Source: Paulinella micropora (taxonomy: Eukaryota > Cercozoa > Imbricatea > Euglyphida). From it: DNA of 37,263 bases. The notes below the pieces were generated by a model. That model was not told where the DNA came from. It made no database searches and saw only the letters and a list, made by a program, of their open reading frames with translations. This document shows, one piece after another, positions 1 through 12,100 of the stretch. The position numbers were made by a program, and so were the translations under genes. Position 1 is the stretch's first letter; each line of letters begins with the position of its first letter. The stretch spans positions 445,127 through 482,389 of the forward strand of contig BJOX01000317.1 of NCBI GenBank assembly GCA_009731375.1, read 5' to 3'.

Positions 1-37
<37 letters not shown>

Positions 38-68
38 ACACACACACACTCGCTCAGCTTTCTCAGGC

Positions 69-123
<55 letters not shown>
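1..123. repeat. (CT)n microsatellites
   Basis: Two CT dinucleotide runs (about 1-33 and 73-123) are separated by a short CA run and about 20 unique bases. No coding content. Confidence 0.95.
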
Positions 124-128
<5 letters not shown>

Positions 129-672
129 AGTTTTGAATAGTATTGATTATTAATAATATATTAATATTACTAATTGAATAATATTGAATAAGATCATATT
201 ATCATCCGGCGGTGGCAGAATCATGTGAATACCGTACCGGACCGAATTGTTACTCAGCCTCTATGATACTGTATTACTTTTCTTGGAGTCAAGTTTTTAC
301 ATCTATTTTGAGTTCCGTTACCGTGTTCATTATGATAAGTTCCGTTTTATTACTATGATCAACTGCCACCGTCATAACTTGATCAAGTTATGTTGGTTAA
401 TAGATTAATATTGATTCAACCTGATTGAGTTGAACTCAAGTTCATATTGATTAAGCAGTGATGATTGATTAATATATATTGATTAATATTGGTCGCATTA
501 ACGTGACATCATAAGACGCCGGGTTGATCATAGTTACTTGAATATTGCATGCCAGTGGATTTGTATTGACTGATTAATATTGATTTTTTTTTTCATAATA
601 TTGATTAATATTGAATAGTTTAATAATCATACGGTAACTTAATGACATCAGTGTTGAATTTATTACTGTAAT
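124..672. other. AT-rich intergenic DNA with a recurring TTGATTAATATTG-like motif
   Basis: No gene is seen here. The stretch is AT-rich. Variants of TTGATTAATATTG recur at least five times (around 140-190, 460-495, 568-585 and 598-620). This looks like degenerate satellite-type sequence rather than a coding or regulatory unit. Confidence 0.5.
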
Positions 673-836
673 ACATGCATACATACATACATACATGCAT
701 GCATGCATGCATACTACATACATACATACATACATACATACATACATACATACATACATACTAGTACATACATACATACATACCTGCATACCTGCATACC
801 TACATACCTACATACCTACATATCTACATACCTACA

Positions 837-868
<32 letters not shown>

Positions 869-1418
869 CATACACATACATGCATGCATGCATACATACA
901 TACATACATACATACATAGATACATACGTGACATACGTGACATACATACATACATACATACATACATACATACATACATACATACATACATACATACATA
1001 CATACATGCATACATACATACATACATACATACACATACATACACATACATACACATACATACACATACATACACATACATACACATACATACACAATAC
1101 ATAAAATACAGGCATACAAACATAGACACACACACACACATACACACATACATAAATACATACATACATACATACATGCATACATGCATGCATACATACA
1201 TACATACATACATATAATATACATACATAGCCTCGGATACATACATACATACATGCATGCATGCATACATGCATGAATACATGCATACATATGTACACAC
1301 ACACAAGACATACATACATACATACATACATATATGCATGCATACATGCATACATACATGCATGCATGCATGCATGCATGCATACATACATACATACATA
1401 CATACATACATACATGCA

Positions 1419-1450
<32 letters not shown>

Positions 1451-1730
1451 CATACATACACACACACATACATACATACATACATATATACAGACATATA
1501 TACATATACATGCATACATACATAAATGCATACATACATACACATGCATGCATACATGCATACATACATGCATACATACATACATACATACATACATGCA
1601 TACATACATGCATACATACATGCATGCATGCATGCATGCACATGCATGCCTGCATGCATGCATGCATACATACATGCATACATACATACATGCATGCATG
1701 CATGCATACATGCATGCATGCATGCATGCA

Positions 1731-1762
<32 letters not shown>

Positions 1763-1829
1763 CACATAGATACACATACATAGATACACATACATAGATA
1801 CACATACATACATACATACATACATACAT

Positions 1830-1860
<31 letters not shown>

Positions 1861-2301
1861 TAAACACATACATACATACATACATACATACATGCATGCA
1901 TGCATGCATGCATGCATACATACATACATGCATACATACATACATATACTATACATACATACATACATACATACATGCATGCATGCATACATACATACAT
2001 ACATGCATACATACATGCATACATACACACATACATACACAAGACATACATACATACATACATACATACACGCATGCATGCATGCATATGCATGCATGCA
2101 TACATACATACATACATACATACATAAATGCATACATGCATACATACATACATACATACATGCATACATACATACATACATACATACATGCATGCATGCA
2201 TGCATGCATGGTTGCATGCATACATACATGTATACATATATACATACATACATGCATACACACACATACATACATACATACATACATACATACTTCGGCG
2301 G

Positions 2302-2340
<39 letters not shown>

Positions 2341-2607
2341 GAGGGCTCACTCACTTACGTGCATACATACATACATACATATATGCATACATAGATACAT
2401 ACATACATACATACATGCATGCATACATGCATGCATGCATGCATGTATGCAGGCATAAATACATACATACATACATACATACATACATACATACATGCAT
2501 ACATACATACATACATACATACATACATACATACTTACCTACATACCTACATACCTACATACCTACATACCTACATACCTACCTACATACCTACCTACAT
2601 ACCTACA

Positions 2608-2639
<32 letters not shown>

Positions 2640-3012
2640 CATACATACATACATACATACATACACATACATACATACATACATATACATACACACACAC
2701 ACACACATACACACATACACACATACACACACATACATACATACATACATACATACATACATGCATTCATACATACATACATACATACATCATTGCATGC
2801 ATGCATGCATACATATATACATACATACATACATACATACATACGTATACATACATACAACACATACATACATACATACATACATGCATGCATGCATGCA
2901 TGCATGCATACATACATACATACATACATACATAACATACATAACATACATAAATGCATGCATGCATGCATGCATGCATGCATGTATGCATGCATACATG
3001 CATACATGCATG

Positions 3013-3044
<32 letters not shown>

Positions 3045-3195
3045 CATATATACATACATACATACATGCATACATGCATACACATACATGTATGCATGAG
3101 TACTTGCATGCATGCCTGCATGCATGCATGTATGCATACATACATACATACATACATACATACACACATACATACATATGTACGTACATACATAC
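673..3195. repeat. Tetranucleotide array (TACA)n / (TGCA)n, 2.5 kb
   Basis: Almost pure TACA repeats are mixed with blocks of TGCA, short CACA and CCTA variants, and a 35-base G run at 2305-2339. The TGCA blocks are self-complementary and can form local hairpins. All open frames here translate to monotonous MYVC or IHTY repeats and are artefacts of a stop-free tetranucleotide. The imperfect mixture suggests a long, old, expanding microsatellite. Confidence 0.97.
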
Positions 3196-3376
3196 GTCTG
3201 TCTGTCTCTCTGTCTGCCTGTCTATGTGTGTGTGTGTGTGTGTCTATGTAACTTATGTATGTATGTATGTATGTATGTATGTGTGTATGTATGTATGTAA
3301 TTATGTACATATGTATGTATGCATATATGTATGTATGTATGTATGTATGTACAGACACACACACACACACACACAG

Positions 3377-3408
<32 letters not shown>

Positions 3409-3479
3409 GCACACGCACACACATAGACAGACAGGCAGACAGACAGACAGGCAGGCAGACAGACAGACAGTTAGACAGT

Positions 3480-3510
<31 letters not shown>

Positions 3511-3633
3511 TGCTAGTCTGAGACAGAGAGACAGAGAGACAGAAAGACGGACATGTACAGACAGAGAGACAGACAGAGAGACAGACAGGCAGACAGACAC
3601 AGTGACACACACACACACACACAGACGCACTAG

Positions 3634-3662
<29 letters not shown>
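3196..3662. repeat. Compound microsatellite: CTGT, GT, TATG, AC and ACAG blocks
   Basis: In order: CTGT units (3196-3222), GT (3226-3243), TATG units (3255-3350), AC (3355-3422), ACAG/GACA units (3424-3600) and AC again (3604-3661). TATG is the reverse complement of the CATA phase that fills the preceding 2.5 kb, so the two arrays are inverted relative to each other. Confidence 0.95.
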
Positions 3663-3664
<2 letters not shown>

Positions 3665-4002
3665 GTGCGTAAGTGGAATCAAAAAGCATTTTTTGTGTGG
3701 GAAAAAAAATAGAAAAGTGTGTGGTGGAAAGAAAATAGCGCAAGGTGTGAACTACCATGCAAAAAAAACTTTGAGGCAGAAGAAACAACCCCCCAAAAGT
3801 TAGAGATAACCTTTTTTGTAAGTTTTGTAAAAAATAAAAGAAGCAAAAATCCCTGCAGTAATTTTTTTCCAAGTCCAAACCAATTTCACGGGCAGGGCCA
3901 TGGCTGGATGTTTTCTTTTGGCGTTATAATCCGCCCGGACCCTGTTACGGAAATCGACCACTCTTTCGGGTATGTCGAAAAATATGATCGGGTATAGCGG
4001 TT
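3663..4002 (+). other. No clear gene; possible 5' region of the LINE
   Basis: The sequence is A-rich at first, then unique. A 92-codon open frame (3719-3997) has low-complexity composition and no recognisable motif. The position directly before the retrotransposon reading frame makes a 5' UTR plausible, but nothing in the sequence proves it. Confidence 0.3.
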
Positions 4003-7000
4003 TTGTGGGTCCCTGTAAACGAAAATGTCAACTACGACCCAAGTTGTTTCCTGCCTGCTAACCTGCTTTACAAGAAAGTGCGCCCGCGTGCCTGGCCGCT
4101 TTTACATTCTGCTTTCCACAGCGTATTTACCAAATATGCTGATGCTGTTGAATCAGAAGACCAACTTGCTAGGAAGACTGCTTTCCTTAACATCATCCGT
4201 GCTCCTGCACTACTTCTGAGACACGTGAGAGGTGGCACACACAGGATCAACACACAGCTTGCTTCTCAACTATCCAGAGGAACTGGTGATGGCACTTGGC
4301 TCCCTTTCCAACTAGTCCGCCTGACAGCAGTGAAGAAGAAAGCAATCAACATGAGACAAATCCTCCTTCCACCAGCCACCTCAACCATGCTATAAGGCTC
4401 GCGGAAGAATTAGCATCATCCAGTACTAGGAATCTGGGAAGAGATGCCAACGTTTTAACTAGTCCTGGACTCTTGCTGCCAACAGCTCCTGTTATTGAGC
4501 AACTTAAACAGTTACATCCACATGCTCCTGAACAAGAAAGCATACCAGGCCTTCCACATGAAGCTCCGAGACTCATCATAGAGAAAGAGGCCATCCCGCC
4601 AGCTCTACTTCGACAGTGCACCGGAGCTTCACCTGGACTCTACGGCTACACTTCCGAGATCCTGTTTGCTTTATCTAAAGATCCAGAATGTCTTAGATGC
4701 ATATATTCTATCGTTTGTGCCTTTGCAAATGGAGATCTGACGCCCATAGAACGTTTAATTTATTCCTCTACGCGGCACCTGTGCTTGCTTCCAAGAAATC
4801 ACATCACGTGAGACCGACTGATCATCCCCGCCCAATCAATACAGGCTCACCCCTTATCAAGCTAGCAGCGACTATTGCGGTCGCGCACGTTCGATCAGAG
4901 TTCCCCACCATCTTTTCCAGCATTCAATTTGGGGTCGGACGTCCCAGGCGGACCAGAAGCTGCAGTTCATAGCTCCAAGGCTCACCTGCGGAGTCATCCT
5001 GATCATGTCATGCTTAGTGTAGACTTCGTGAATGCTTTCAATCTACTGCATCGTAGTGCTATCCTGAAACGCGTCCTCGAAACTCCCCAGCTACGACCAA
5101 CTTGGCGCATCATCTTTCAAGCTTACTCGCAACCCTCTCTTCTTCTTGTTAGACACAATGGCTCTGTCCTCGACTCCTTCCTATCTCAATGCGGAATCAA
5201 ACAGGGCTGCATCCTTGCAAGCTTACTTTTCGCACTCAGCGTTCATCCTATCTTTGAGAACTCTCTCTCTGGTGGCGCTATCGGAGTTGCTATCGTTGAC
5301 TACTTCAACATCATTGGCTCGCCTTCCGACGTGGCAGAGTCATATGGGAAACTGCTGTATCTGCTTGAACAAGACAACGGAGGCTTACGGATCTCAGTTC
5401 CAAAACTACGTCTCCTTCTACCGCCCGGCGCTTCCTTTGTATCGACTCACCTTACTCCTTTGGCACCATTACTTCTTCAACTTGAATCTGATCACATCTT
5501 CCGTGGCTTCATGCCTACGCTTGGAGGTGTAGTGTACTATCCACACTCTTCGGACACTGCAACGGAACAAATCGCCTCACTTCAACCTGGATCTGCTATC
5601 AATGTCACGTACTCAACTCATGCAGAGATGGCGGTTGGTGTTGCTTCATGTGCTCTTGCAAGAGCTGAATCTCATGGCCCTACAATGCGTGCGCTTCATC
5701 ACCCTGGTTTGTCAACTGCTTCAGCCCTTGCCATTCTCAACACGTGTGTTCAAAGAAGGATGAGTTACATCATGCGCGTTCTGCCTCCTCATCTGTCAAT
5801 GCGGAGTCTGCATCACTTTGATAACCTGACTTATCAAGGTTTTGCGTCCCGCCTGGGCATCAGTATTCCCCTACATCCCTTGGCACAATCACTTATCCGC
5901 TTGCCAGGAAAGTATGGAGCATGTTGCCCGCAACAGACATCCCTTTTAGCACACGCCACTTACAGTTCCTCACTGATGCTAGCTGTTTCTTCTCGGGCTA
6001 TACCGGAGGAACAGGATGCTAGACATTGCTGGCTACCGATGGAGACGTTCTTACTGACTGCTACAATTCTCTAGAGCTGAATGGTGTTCCAACTGCTGTC
6101 ATCAGGCCATTACTCACGCCCTGCATCATCCCACCTGCTCACCTCCAGAGTAGACTCACTCACTCCATCTACTCAACACTCCGCAATCGGCTCCTTCTAC
6201 AAGGAAGAGATCAACATGGTCCCTCTTTCCCTGCGCTAATGCTATCGGCTGCTCAAGAAGGAGCGCGGGCATTACCCTTCTCAACCATCCCAGCTAATCC
6301 TGAGCTCTCACTCACGGATGCTGAGATAGAAGCGGCACTTCTAGCTAGATTGCCCCTCATCCCTCTTTCTGATATTCCCAGCTCTGGCGTTCACTGTCCT
6401 GCCTGTGAACACCTACTTACACCTGAAAGCGCTACGTATCATTTTCTGACACGTACTTGTCCACTAGTTGGAGGTGCTATCATCAGAAGACACGACAGCT
6501 ACCTCAAGATGCTGGCTGCCTTCCTTCGACGCTGTGGCGCAGTCGTTGAGATTGAACCTGATCACATCTATTTTCAGGACTCAACAAGAGAACATCCTGA
6601 CCTTCGTGTTTGGTGGCGACCCAGTAGAACTAGCACCCCTAATGTGATTATTGATGTCAGCTTTGCTTCCCCGCTAGCTCAATCTTCTCTAAGGCTTGCA
6701 GCAACAACTCCGCTTGCAGCTGCATCCCAACGTGAAGTGATTAAGCATCGGCAATATGATCAACTGGCTACTGCGTCAAGTACAACTCTTGTCCCTTGGG
6801 TTCTCGAACCAACTGGTGCTCTTGGTCGTGATGCATTAGCTTATTTGCGCCAGGTTCAGGCGTATTACGCAAGCGTGATTCGAGTGCTACCCGCTGCGAG
6901 GGACATACTAGCTGATGCCATGCTCGATGATTTCCATCTCAACCCGCGTGTCTCTTGCCCTACTTTCGTGCTATGTCTGCGGCTGAAACTGCGCGCGGCA

Positions 7001-7038
7001 ATGCGCGTATCATTGACTCTGCCAAGCGGCGCCTGTGA
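4003..7038 (+). pseudogene. Non-LTR retrotransposon polyprotein (RT + CCHC + restriction-like endonuclease), decayed
   Basis: This encoded the reverse transcriptase/endonuclease that drives target-primed retrotransposition. The reading frame is split over five overlapping open frames (4003-4395, 4296-4811, 4697-4972, 4875-6074, 6026-about 6960), so there are at least four frameshifts. An RT motif with RPI..G is near 4830. Motif A (SVDFVNAFN) is near 5020 and motif B (QCGIKQGC) near 5190. The catalytic motif C reads IVDYFNIIG where YxDD is expected, so the active site is lost. A Cx2C...HxxxxxC finger follows near 6394. A restriction-like endonuclease comes next: PDLRVW near 6597, IIDVSF near 6648 and KHRQYD near 6743. 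The natural C terminus (AKRRL, stop at 7036-7038) is in yet another frame. The domain order fits RLE-type LINEs, not APE-type ones. The element is dead. Confidence 0.85.
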
Positions 7039-7525
7039 ACCTGTTTCTTCTCTCTTTCTTCCTGTTTCTTCTCTTTTTCTTCCCTTGTATATAGTCTTCC
7101 TTTCTCTTCCTTGCTTTATTCTTGCCTATTTCTCTCCTTTTTTCCTTTTTTATCTTTCCTTTCTGCATATTTTTCATATCTAGTCTTTCATTCCCTTTTT
7201 CTATTTCCTGTTTCTTCCATCATACTTTCTATTTTTCTTGCATTTCTGTTTCCCTATCATATTTACTCTTTTTTTCATCTTTTCCTTTTCGTTAGCTCTT
7301 AGTTTTTCCTCTCATTTTCCCCTTTTTCTGCATTTTCTGTAACATTATAGTATCTAGTTTTCATCTTATATCTTCCCCTCTATTTCTCCCCTCATATTTA
7401 TATCAATATTTATGTTTATTTTCCCATTTTTGTTTCCTCTGTCATATCTAGTTTATATTTCTTTTCTCGTTCGATTTCTGAATTAGTTCTGACTCTAGTA
7501 TCTGTACAATTTCGCTTTTATTAAA
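7039..7525 (+). other. Pyrimidine-rich 3' region of the LINE
   Basis: About 490 bases directly after the LINE stop are dominated by C and T with repeated TTTCTT/CCTTTTT motifs. No coding potential beyond low-complexity F/L/S frames. It lies between the ORF end and a trinucleotide tail, so it is most simply the element's 3' UTR. Confidence 0.5.
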
Positions 7526-7556
<31 letters not shown>

Positions 7557-7692
7557 AGAAGAAGAAGAAGAAGAAGAAGAAGAAGAAGAAGAAGAAGAAG
7601 AAGAAGAAGAAGAAGAAGAAGAAGAAGAAGAAGAAGAAGAAGAAGAAGAAGAAGAAGAAGATGATGATGATGATGATGAAGAAGAAGGAAGA
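7526..7692. repeat. (AAG)n microsatellite, probable LINE 3' tail
   Basis: An AAG/GAA tract of about 165 bases ends in short GAT and GAA variants. Many non-LTR elements end in a short tandem repeat tail, and the position after the 3' region fits. The poly-Ser and poly-Phe frames on the other strand are artefacts. Confidence 0.9.
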
Positions 7693-8170
7693 AGGCCTAA
7701 GAGGAGGAGGAGAAGATGAAGTAGAAGAAAGATGCGAGAGAATAAAAGGGACAAGAAGGTAGATTTTTCCAAGTCCTAACTTGGCAGCAAAGGTACCGTA
7801 AAAGCGAAGAATCCGCAAGAAAGCTCCACTTTTGTTGGATTTTTTTTTCTTGCTTTGATATCTTGTTCACGGCAAATTCCCTTATTGAAAAAGGCGCACC
7901 GGCGCAGTCAGGGAAACTTCCGCGATAAACTTGATCCGGGGGGGATATGTTCCCAATCCAAAAACTCCGTTTTGGACCCGGCTCTAAGTAGAGTCTTGTA
8001 GTGGCTAAAAACCGGAAAGTGGCTAAGAAAGCGGTCAACCCGGGAAAGTATACGGTGGCGTAGCCAGCTGTCCAATCTCTTTCTTCCCCCCCCCCTTTTT
8101 TCTCCTTTTTCTTTTTTTTTTGCCTCTAATAAGTAGTATAGGGGCCACTTCAGGACAGGTCTTCAGTGCA
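7693..8170. other. Unassigned sequence between LINE tail and viral element
   Basis: No convincing gene. An open frame on the minus strand (7697-8038) has no recognisable domain. A C-then-T homopolymer run lies at about 8085-8120. The left boundary of the viral element must lie in or just after this stretch, but no terminal inverted repeat was recognised. Confidence 0.4.
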
Positions 8171-8190
8171 GTTTCTCTAGAGAAACCACA
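8167..8190. repeat. Perfect short palindrome near the left side of the element
   Basis: GTTTCTCTAGAGAAAC (8171-8186) is a perfect 16-base palindrome. Two mismatched bases further out the stem continues as AGTG/CACT. It sits about 200 bases before the first viral gene. It could be a terminus-associated structure or a regulatory site; neither is shown. Confidence 0.5.
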
Positions 8191-8271
8191 CTAAGAGCCG
8201 TTATTTAGTTTTAAGGCTACCTATTTATAACTAATATAGACAGACAAAAGGAAGAAAAACAGCTATCTATT

Positions 8272-8315
8272 GATATTTGAAAGCCGACCGCTACGCTTGT
8301 AGTTTTCAAACATCG
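8272..8315. repeat. Hairpin H1 (GATATTTGA...TCAAACATC family)
   Basis: Arms GATATTTGAAA (8272-8282) and TTTCAAACATC (8304-8314) pair at 10 of 11 positions around a loop holding CCGCTACGC. Two relatives with the same outer arms lie at 17784-17822 and 17842-17896. Lies upstream of the GIY-YIG gene. Confidence 0.7.
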
Positions 8316-8379
8316 TTTTAAAAAATTTAATTATTTAAAAAAAATAATATATTTGTATTATATATAGAGAATTACAACC

Positions 8380-9012
8380 TTGAAAATTTACAAAATTTTT
8401 AATGCTGAAGATGAAACAGACAAGGAATATCACATCGGAAGCACAACTCAATACAGATTGTCAAGCAGGTTCAGCCATCATAAATTACTCTGCAAGAAAG
8501 GAGTTAATAGAAAATTATACAATCATATGAATAATAAAGGACTTCAAAATTTTAAGTGTGTTTTAATTCACGAGGAAGTAATTGAAAATTACAACATTGA
8601 TAAAAAAAAAGGGCAGTTGAACAGAAATATATAGATGAATTGAAACCTACAATAAATTTAAATAATGCTATCGGTGCTAATATTACTAATGGAAAAAGAG
8701 AATGGCATAAATTTTAGGAACGAGGTTTTAAAGATGAGAACGAAAGGAAACAAATAGAATATCAAAAACAATACCACAAGCAATACCATAAACAATACTA
8801 TGAAAAAGAAAGTAAGAAAGTTAGATAGTATCAAAAGCAATACTGGGCAATAAACAAAAACATTTTAAATTGTAAGCAAAAAGAGAGGTTTGATAAAATA
8901 AGAGAGTAAAAAATATTATTGTGAGTTATGTAATTTTATAGGTGTATCTCAATCAGCACTTATTACACACAATAACTCCAAAAGACATATTCTCAGGAGT
9001 CAAGAAAATTGA
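8380..9012 (+). pseudogene. GIY-YIG endonuclease with C-terminal C2H2 zinc finger, broken
   Basis: A homing-type nuclease family common in large DNA viruses and Polinton-like viruses, which makes nicks or breaks in DNA. The first 84 codons show the family pattern: KIYKI, then YHIGSTTQ (the YIG region), RFSHHK, LYNHMNNKG and NFKCVLI. The expected start codon reads TTG at 8380; the first in-frame ATG is far inside the domain, so the start may be mutated. A frameshift lies in the run of nine A's at 8602-8610. Two in-frame TAG codons follow (8715, 8826) within a Gln/Tyr/Lys-rich repeat (QKQYHKQY type). After another frameshift near 8905 comes a C2H2 finger, CELC...H-x5-H (8920-8988), and a natural stop at 9010-9012. 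The nuclease-linker-finger order is typical of giant-virus relatives. TATATATAG lies just upstream, at about 8359. Confidence 0.8.
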
Positions 9013-9109
9013 ATTTTCATTTAAACATTTGAAAATATATAAATATAAAAAATTTCTATTTAATATTTAATTTAGAAAAAAAAATTGACCCACTGATATA
9101 TTATCAAAC

Positions 9110-12100
9110 ATGGAGACACACACGTATAACGGCAAGGTCTACAGGTTGGATAGATTAAGGGAATATAAGATAAATTACTGAATCAAGTCTGTCAGGGGTC
9201 GGGATGTGCTATATATCAAACCGAAGGTAAGGGTGTATAAAATTGATACACCGACCGCCCAAAACTACTTGAAAACCAAGTAAGAGGTGCGGTGTATTTT
9301 GAGCACCATGCTATACCAATAGCGCCACCTTTACCTACGATTGAAGAGAAAAAAGAACTGAAAGAAAATTACAGAGAATTGTTGAGGTATGGTAACTATG
9401 ATATCGTGAGGGACGACAGCAAGGAACACGAACTAGGAATAAATGAAAGCCGATATGTGGTAAGGATTAACTGCAACTTCCGATCATTTACGATGCGCGA
9501 TGTGATAAGATTTATTGAGATTGTATTGAACGACTTTGTAAGACGACAATCACCCGCAGATAAGGTTAGCCTAGGTATTGAGTTTGTGGATTACTATGGA
9601 AAGGTATCAACAGGCTTACACAAAGTTAATCAAATCTCGGTTGAAAAAGTTTTAGAAAGATTGTCAGCAATATTTCAAAGCAACGAAAGTCTTTACATGG
9701 ACGAGAACGGAAATCTGTTAAAATGCCGAAGGGCGGGACAAGGCTACAGGTTTTGAACAAATTGGATATCTACAGAAAGAAAGGAGTAATCTGTATTACA
9801 AACAGCGATAACTTGTGCTTAGCACGAGCAATCGTTGTAGTCAAAGCAAAAATAAAAAAAACATCAAAAATACTCACAAATTATGCGAGGACGAAAGATA
9901 CAGCAGGAAATGGCAGATGCTTTACACGATGAAGCGAAAGTCATTAAGGATGTGTGTGGGATACCAGATATTAATACATTCGCTAATCACATTAAATACA
10001 ATCTGGTTATTGTTGAATTCCCTGACAAAATCGTTCATAAAACAGATCTACTTGATGCGAACGGCGAACGGCTGTCTAACCTTTACATTCTAAAGACTGA
10101 AGGACATTACGATACTATAACTAACATGAAGTTTATGCTAGGAAAAAAGAATTTCTGTGAGTTATGTCTAAGAAGGTATAAGGAAAGACATGCCTGTGAA
10201 GCCAAATGTAGTATCTGTGAAATCAAGGGTTGTAAGGGAATAAATGACAAGAGCCTGTGGAAAGAATGTGAGCAGTGTAATAGAAAGTTTCCAAACACTG
10301 AATGCTTTAATAATCAAAGGACAACAAACTGCGATGTTAAAGCGAAATGTAAATCGTGCGGTCTTAATTACAGAAAGAAGGATGAGCACAAATGCGGATA
10401 TGCGAAATGCCGAAATTGCAAACTAGTGAAACCGCTTGAACACCAATGTGAAATAGTCCAAAAAGAAATCTTACCGCCGTCAGAGCAATACATATTCTTT
10501 GATTTTGAAGCGACACAGGACACAGGCGAGCACATTGTTAATCATGCTGAAAGCCAGTATTACGATGCGAAGGAACCGCCAGTAATTCACAAGAACATTC
10601 AAGATTTTTGTAAGTGGGTTTTTGACCCTAAGCACAGCGGATTTACATTTATCGCACACAATGCCCGCGGTTATGATTGTCAGTTTATTCTTAAGTGGTT
10701 GGTTGATAATGGTCAAACTCCATTTGTAATTTATGAGGGTGGTAAGATTATGATGATGACACTTAAGAAGTATCGCTTTATAGACAGCCTAAGTTTTCTT
10801 ACGATGCCATTGTCAGACTTTCCAAAGATATTCGGGCTTACGGAACTTAAGAAAGGTTTCTTCCCGCACTTCTTCAATACGGCAAAAAATAAAAACTATG
10901 TCGGGGTTATGCCACATAAGAAACATTACGGCTACGACACGATGCGAGGAGATAAACGAAAGGAATTTCTTGAATGGTATGATGAACAAGTAAGTGAAAG
11001 CACATAACCAATTTGATATGGCAAAGGAAATCGCAGAGTATTGTCATTCAGATGTTGATATACTGAGGAAGGGTTGTATAGATTTTAGAAATCAGTTTCT
11101 AGAGTTTGGTATTGACCCTTTTCAATATACAACTATCGCGAGTTGTGTTATGGCTCTGTATCGTGCTAAGTTTATGCCAGAGAATTCAATTGCGATATTG
11201 AAAGCGGAAAAACAAAACAGGATGACTTCTAGGGCTTGCGTAGAATGGCTAGCATACAGAAGCAGGTTAGACAAAACCGATATTAAGCACGCATTCAACG
11301 GAGGTGAAAAAATGTTTCAACTCGTTCAATCTCGTGTGTATGTAGATGGATGGGACGAGAAAAACAAAACCGCTTATGAGTTTTACGGGTGTCATTGGCA
11401 CGGATGTGATAAGTGTTGGAATAGCAATGCTCTGAATGTGAAGAAGAATAAGACAATGGGCGAACTATACAAGGAAACAATGAGAAGAGAAAAACAACTT
11501 AACGAACAAGCGAAAGTAATAAGTATCTGGGAGTGCGAATGGAGCCTGATGAAAACCAGTGAAAGACTGGCAGAGGATACAAACGAACGAATTACTGAAC
11601 AAGAAGGACTAAACCCACGAGAGGCAATGTTTGGAGGTAGAGTGAATGCTCTGAAATTATATCGGAAATCACTACATGGTAATGAGTATGCGAAATATAT
11701 TGACATATGCTCACTTTATCCAACCGTCATGTATTAAGACCTTTATCCAAGCGGACACCATATAATTATTAGACCTAACAACGAGGAGGAAAGAAAAAAT
11801 GTGAAAAACAAAATTATAAACAGAGAATATTTCGGAGTGGCTAAGGTTAAGATGCTACCTCCGAGAGGCTTACTACACCCAGTCTTACCGAAGGCGGACA
11901 GAGGTAAGATGATGTATTACTTATGCGATAAGTGCGGAATGACTGAGCAACACGGCGAATGTAAGCACACAGATAAAGAACGAGCAATAACTGGAACATG
12001 AGCAACTCCAGAAGTTTACAAGGCCTTAGACAAAGGATATAAGTTAATAAAAGTATATGAAGTATGGCACTGGAAAGAACAAAGCAGTAGCCTATTCAAA

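Noticed and set aside
574-3251. Many long open frames with MYVC/IHTY repeats
   Set aside because: They are translations of stop-free TACA/TGCA tetranucleotide repeats on all frames; no gene.
7495-7818. Poly-Phe and poly-Ser proteins
   Set aside because: Direct translation of the AAG microsatellite; low complexity only.
8130-8170. AGTATAGGGG at 8136 as the left terminal repeat of the element
   Set aside because: Polinton ends often start with AG, but no inverted partner was found beyond the integrase at 24.1-24.7 kb.
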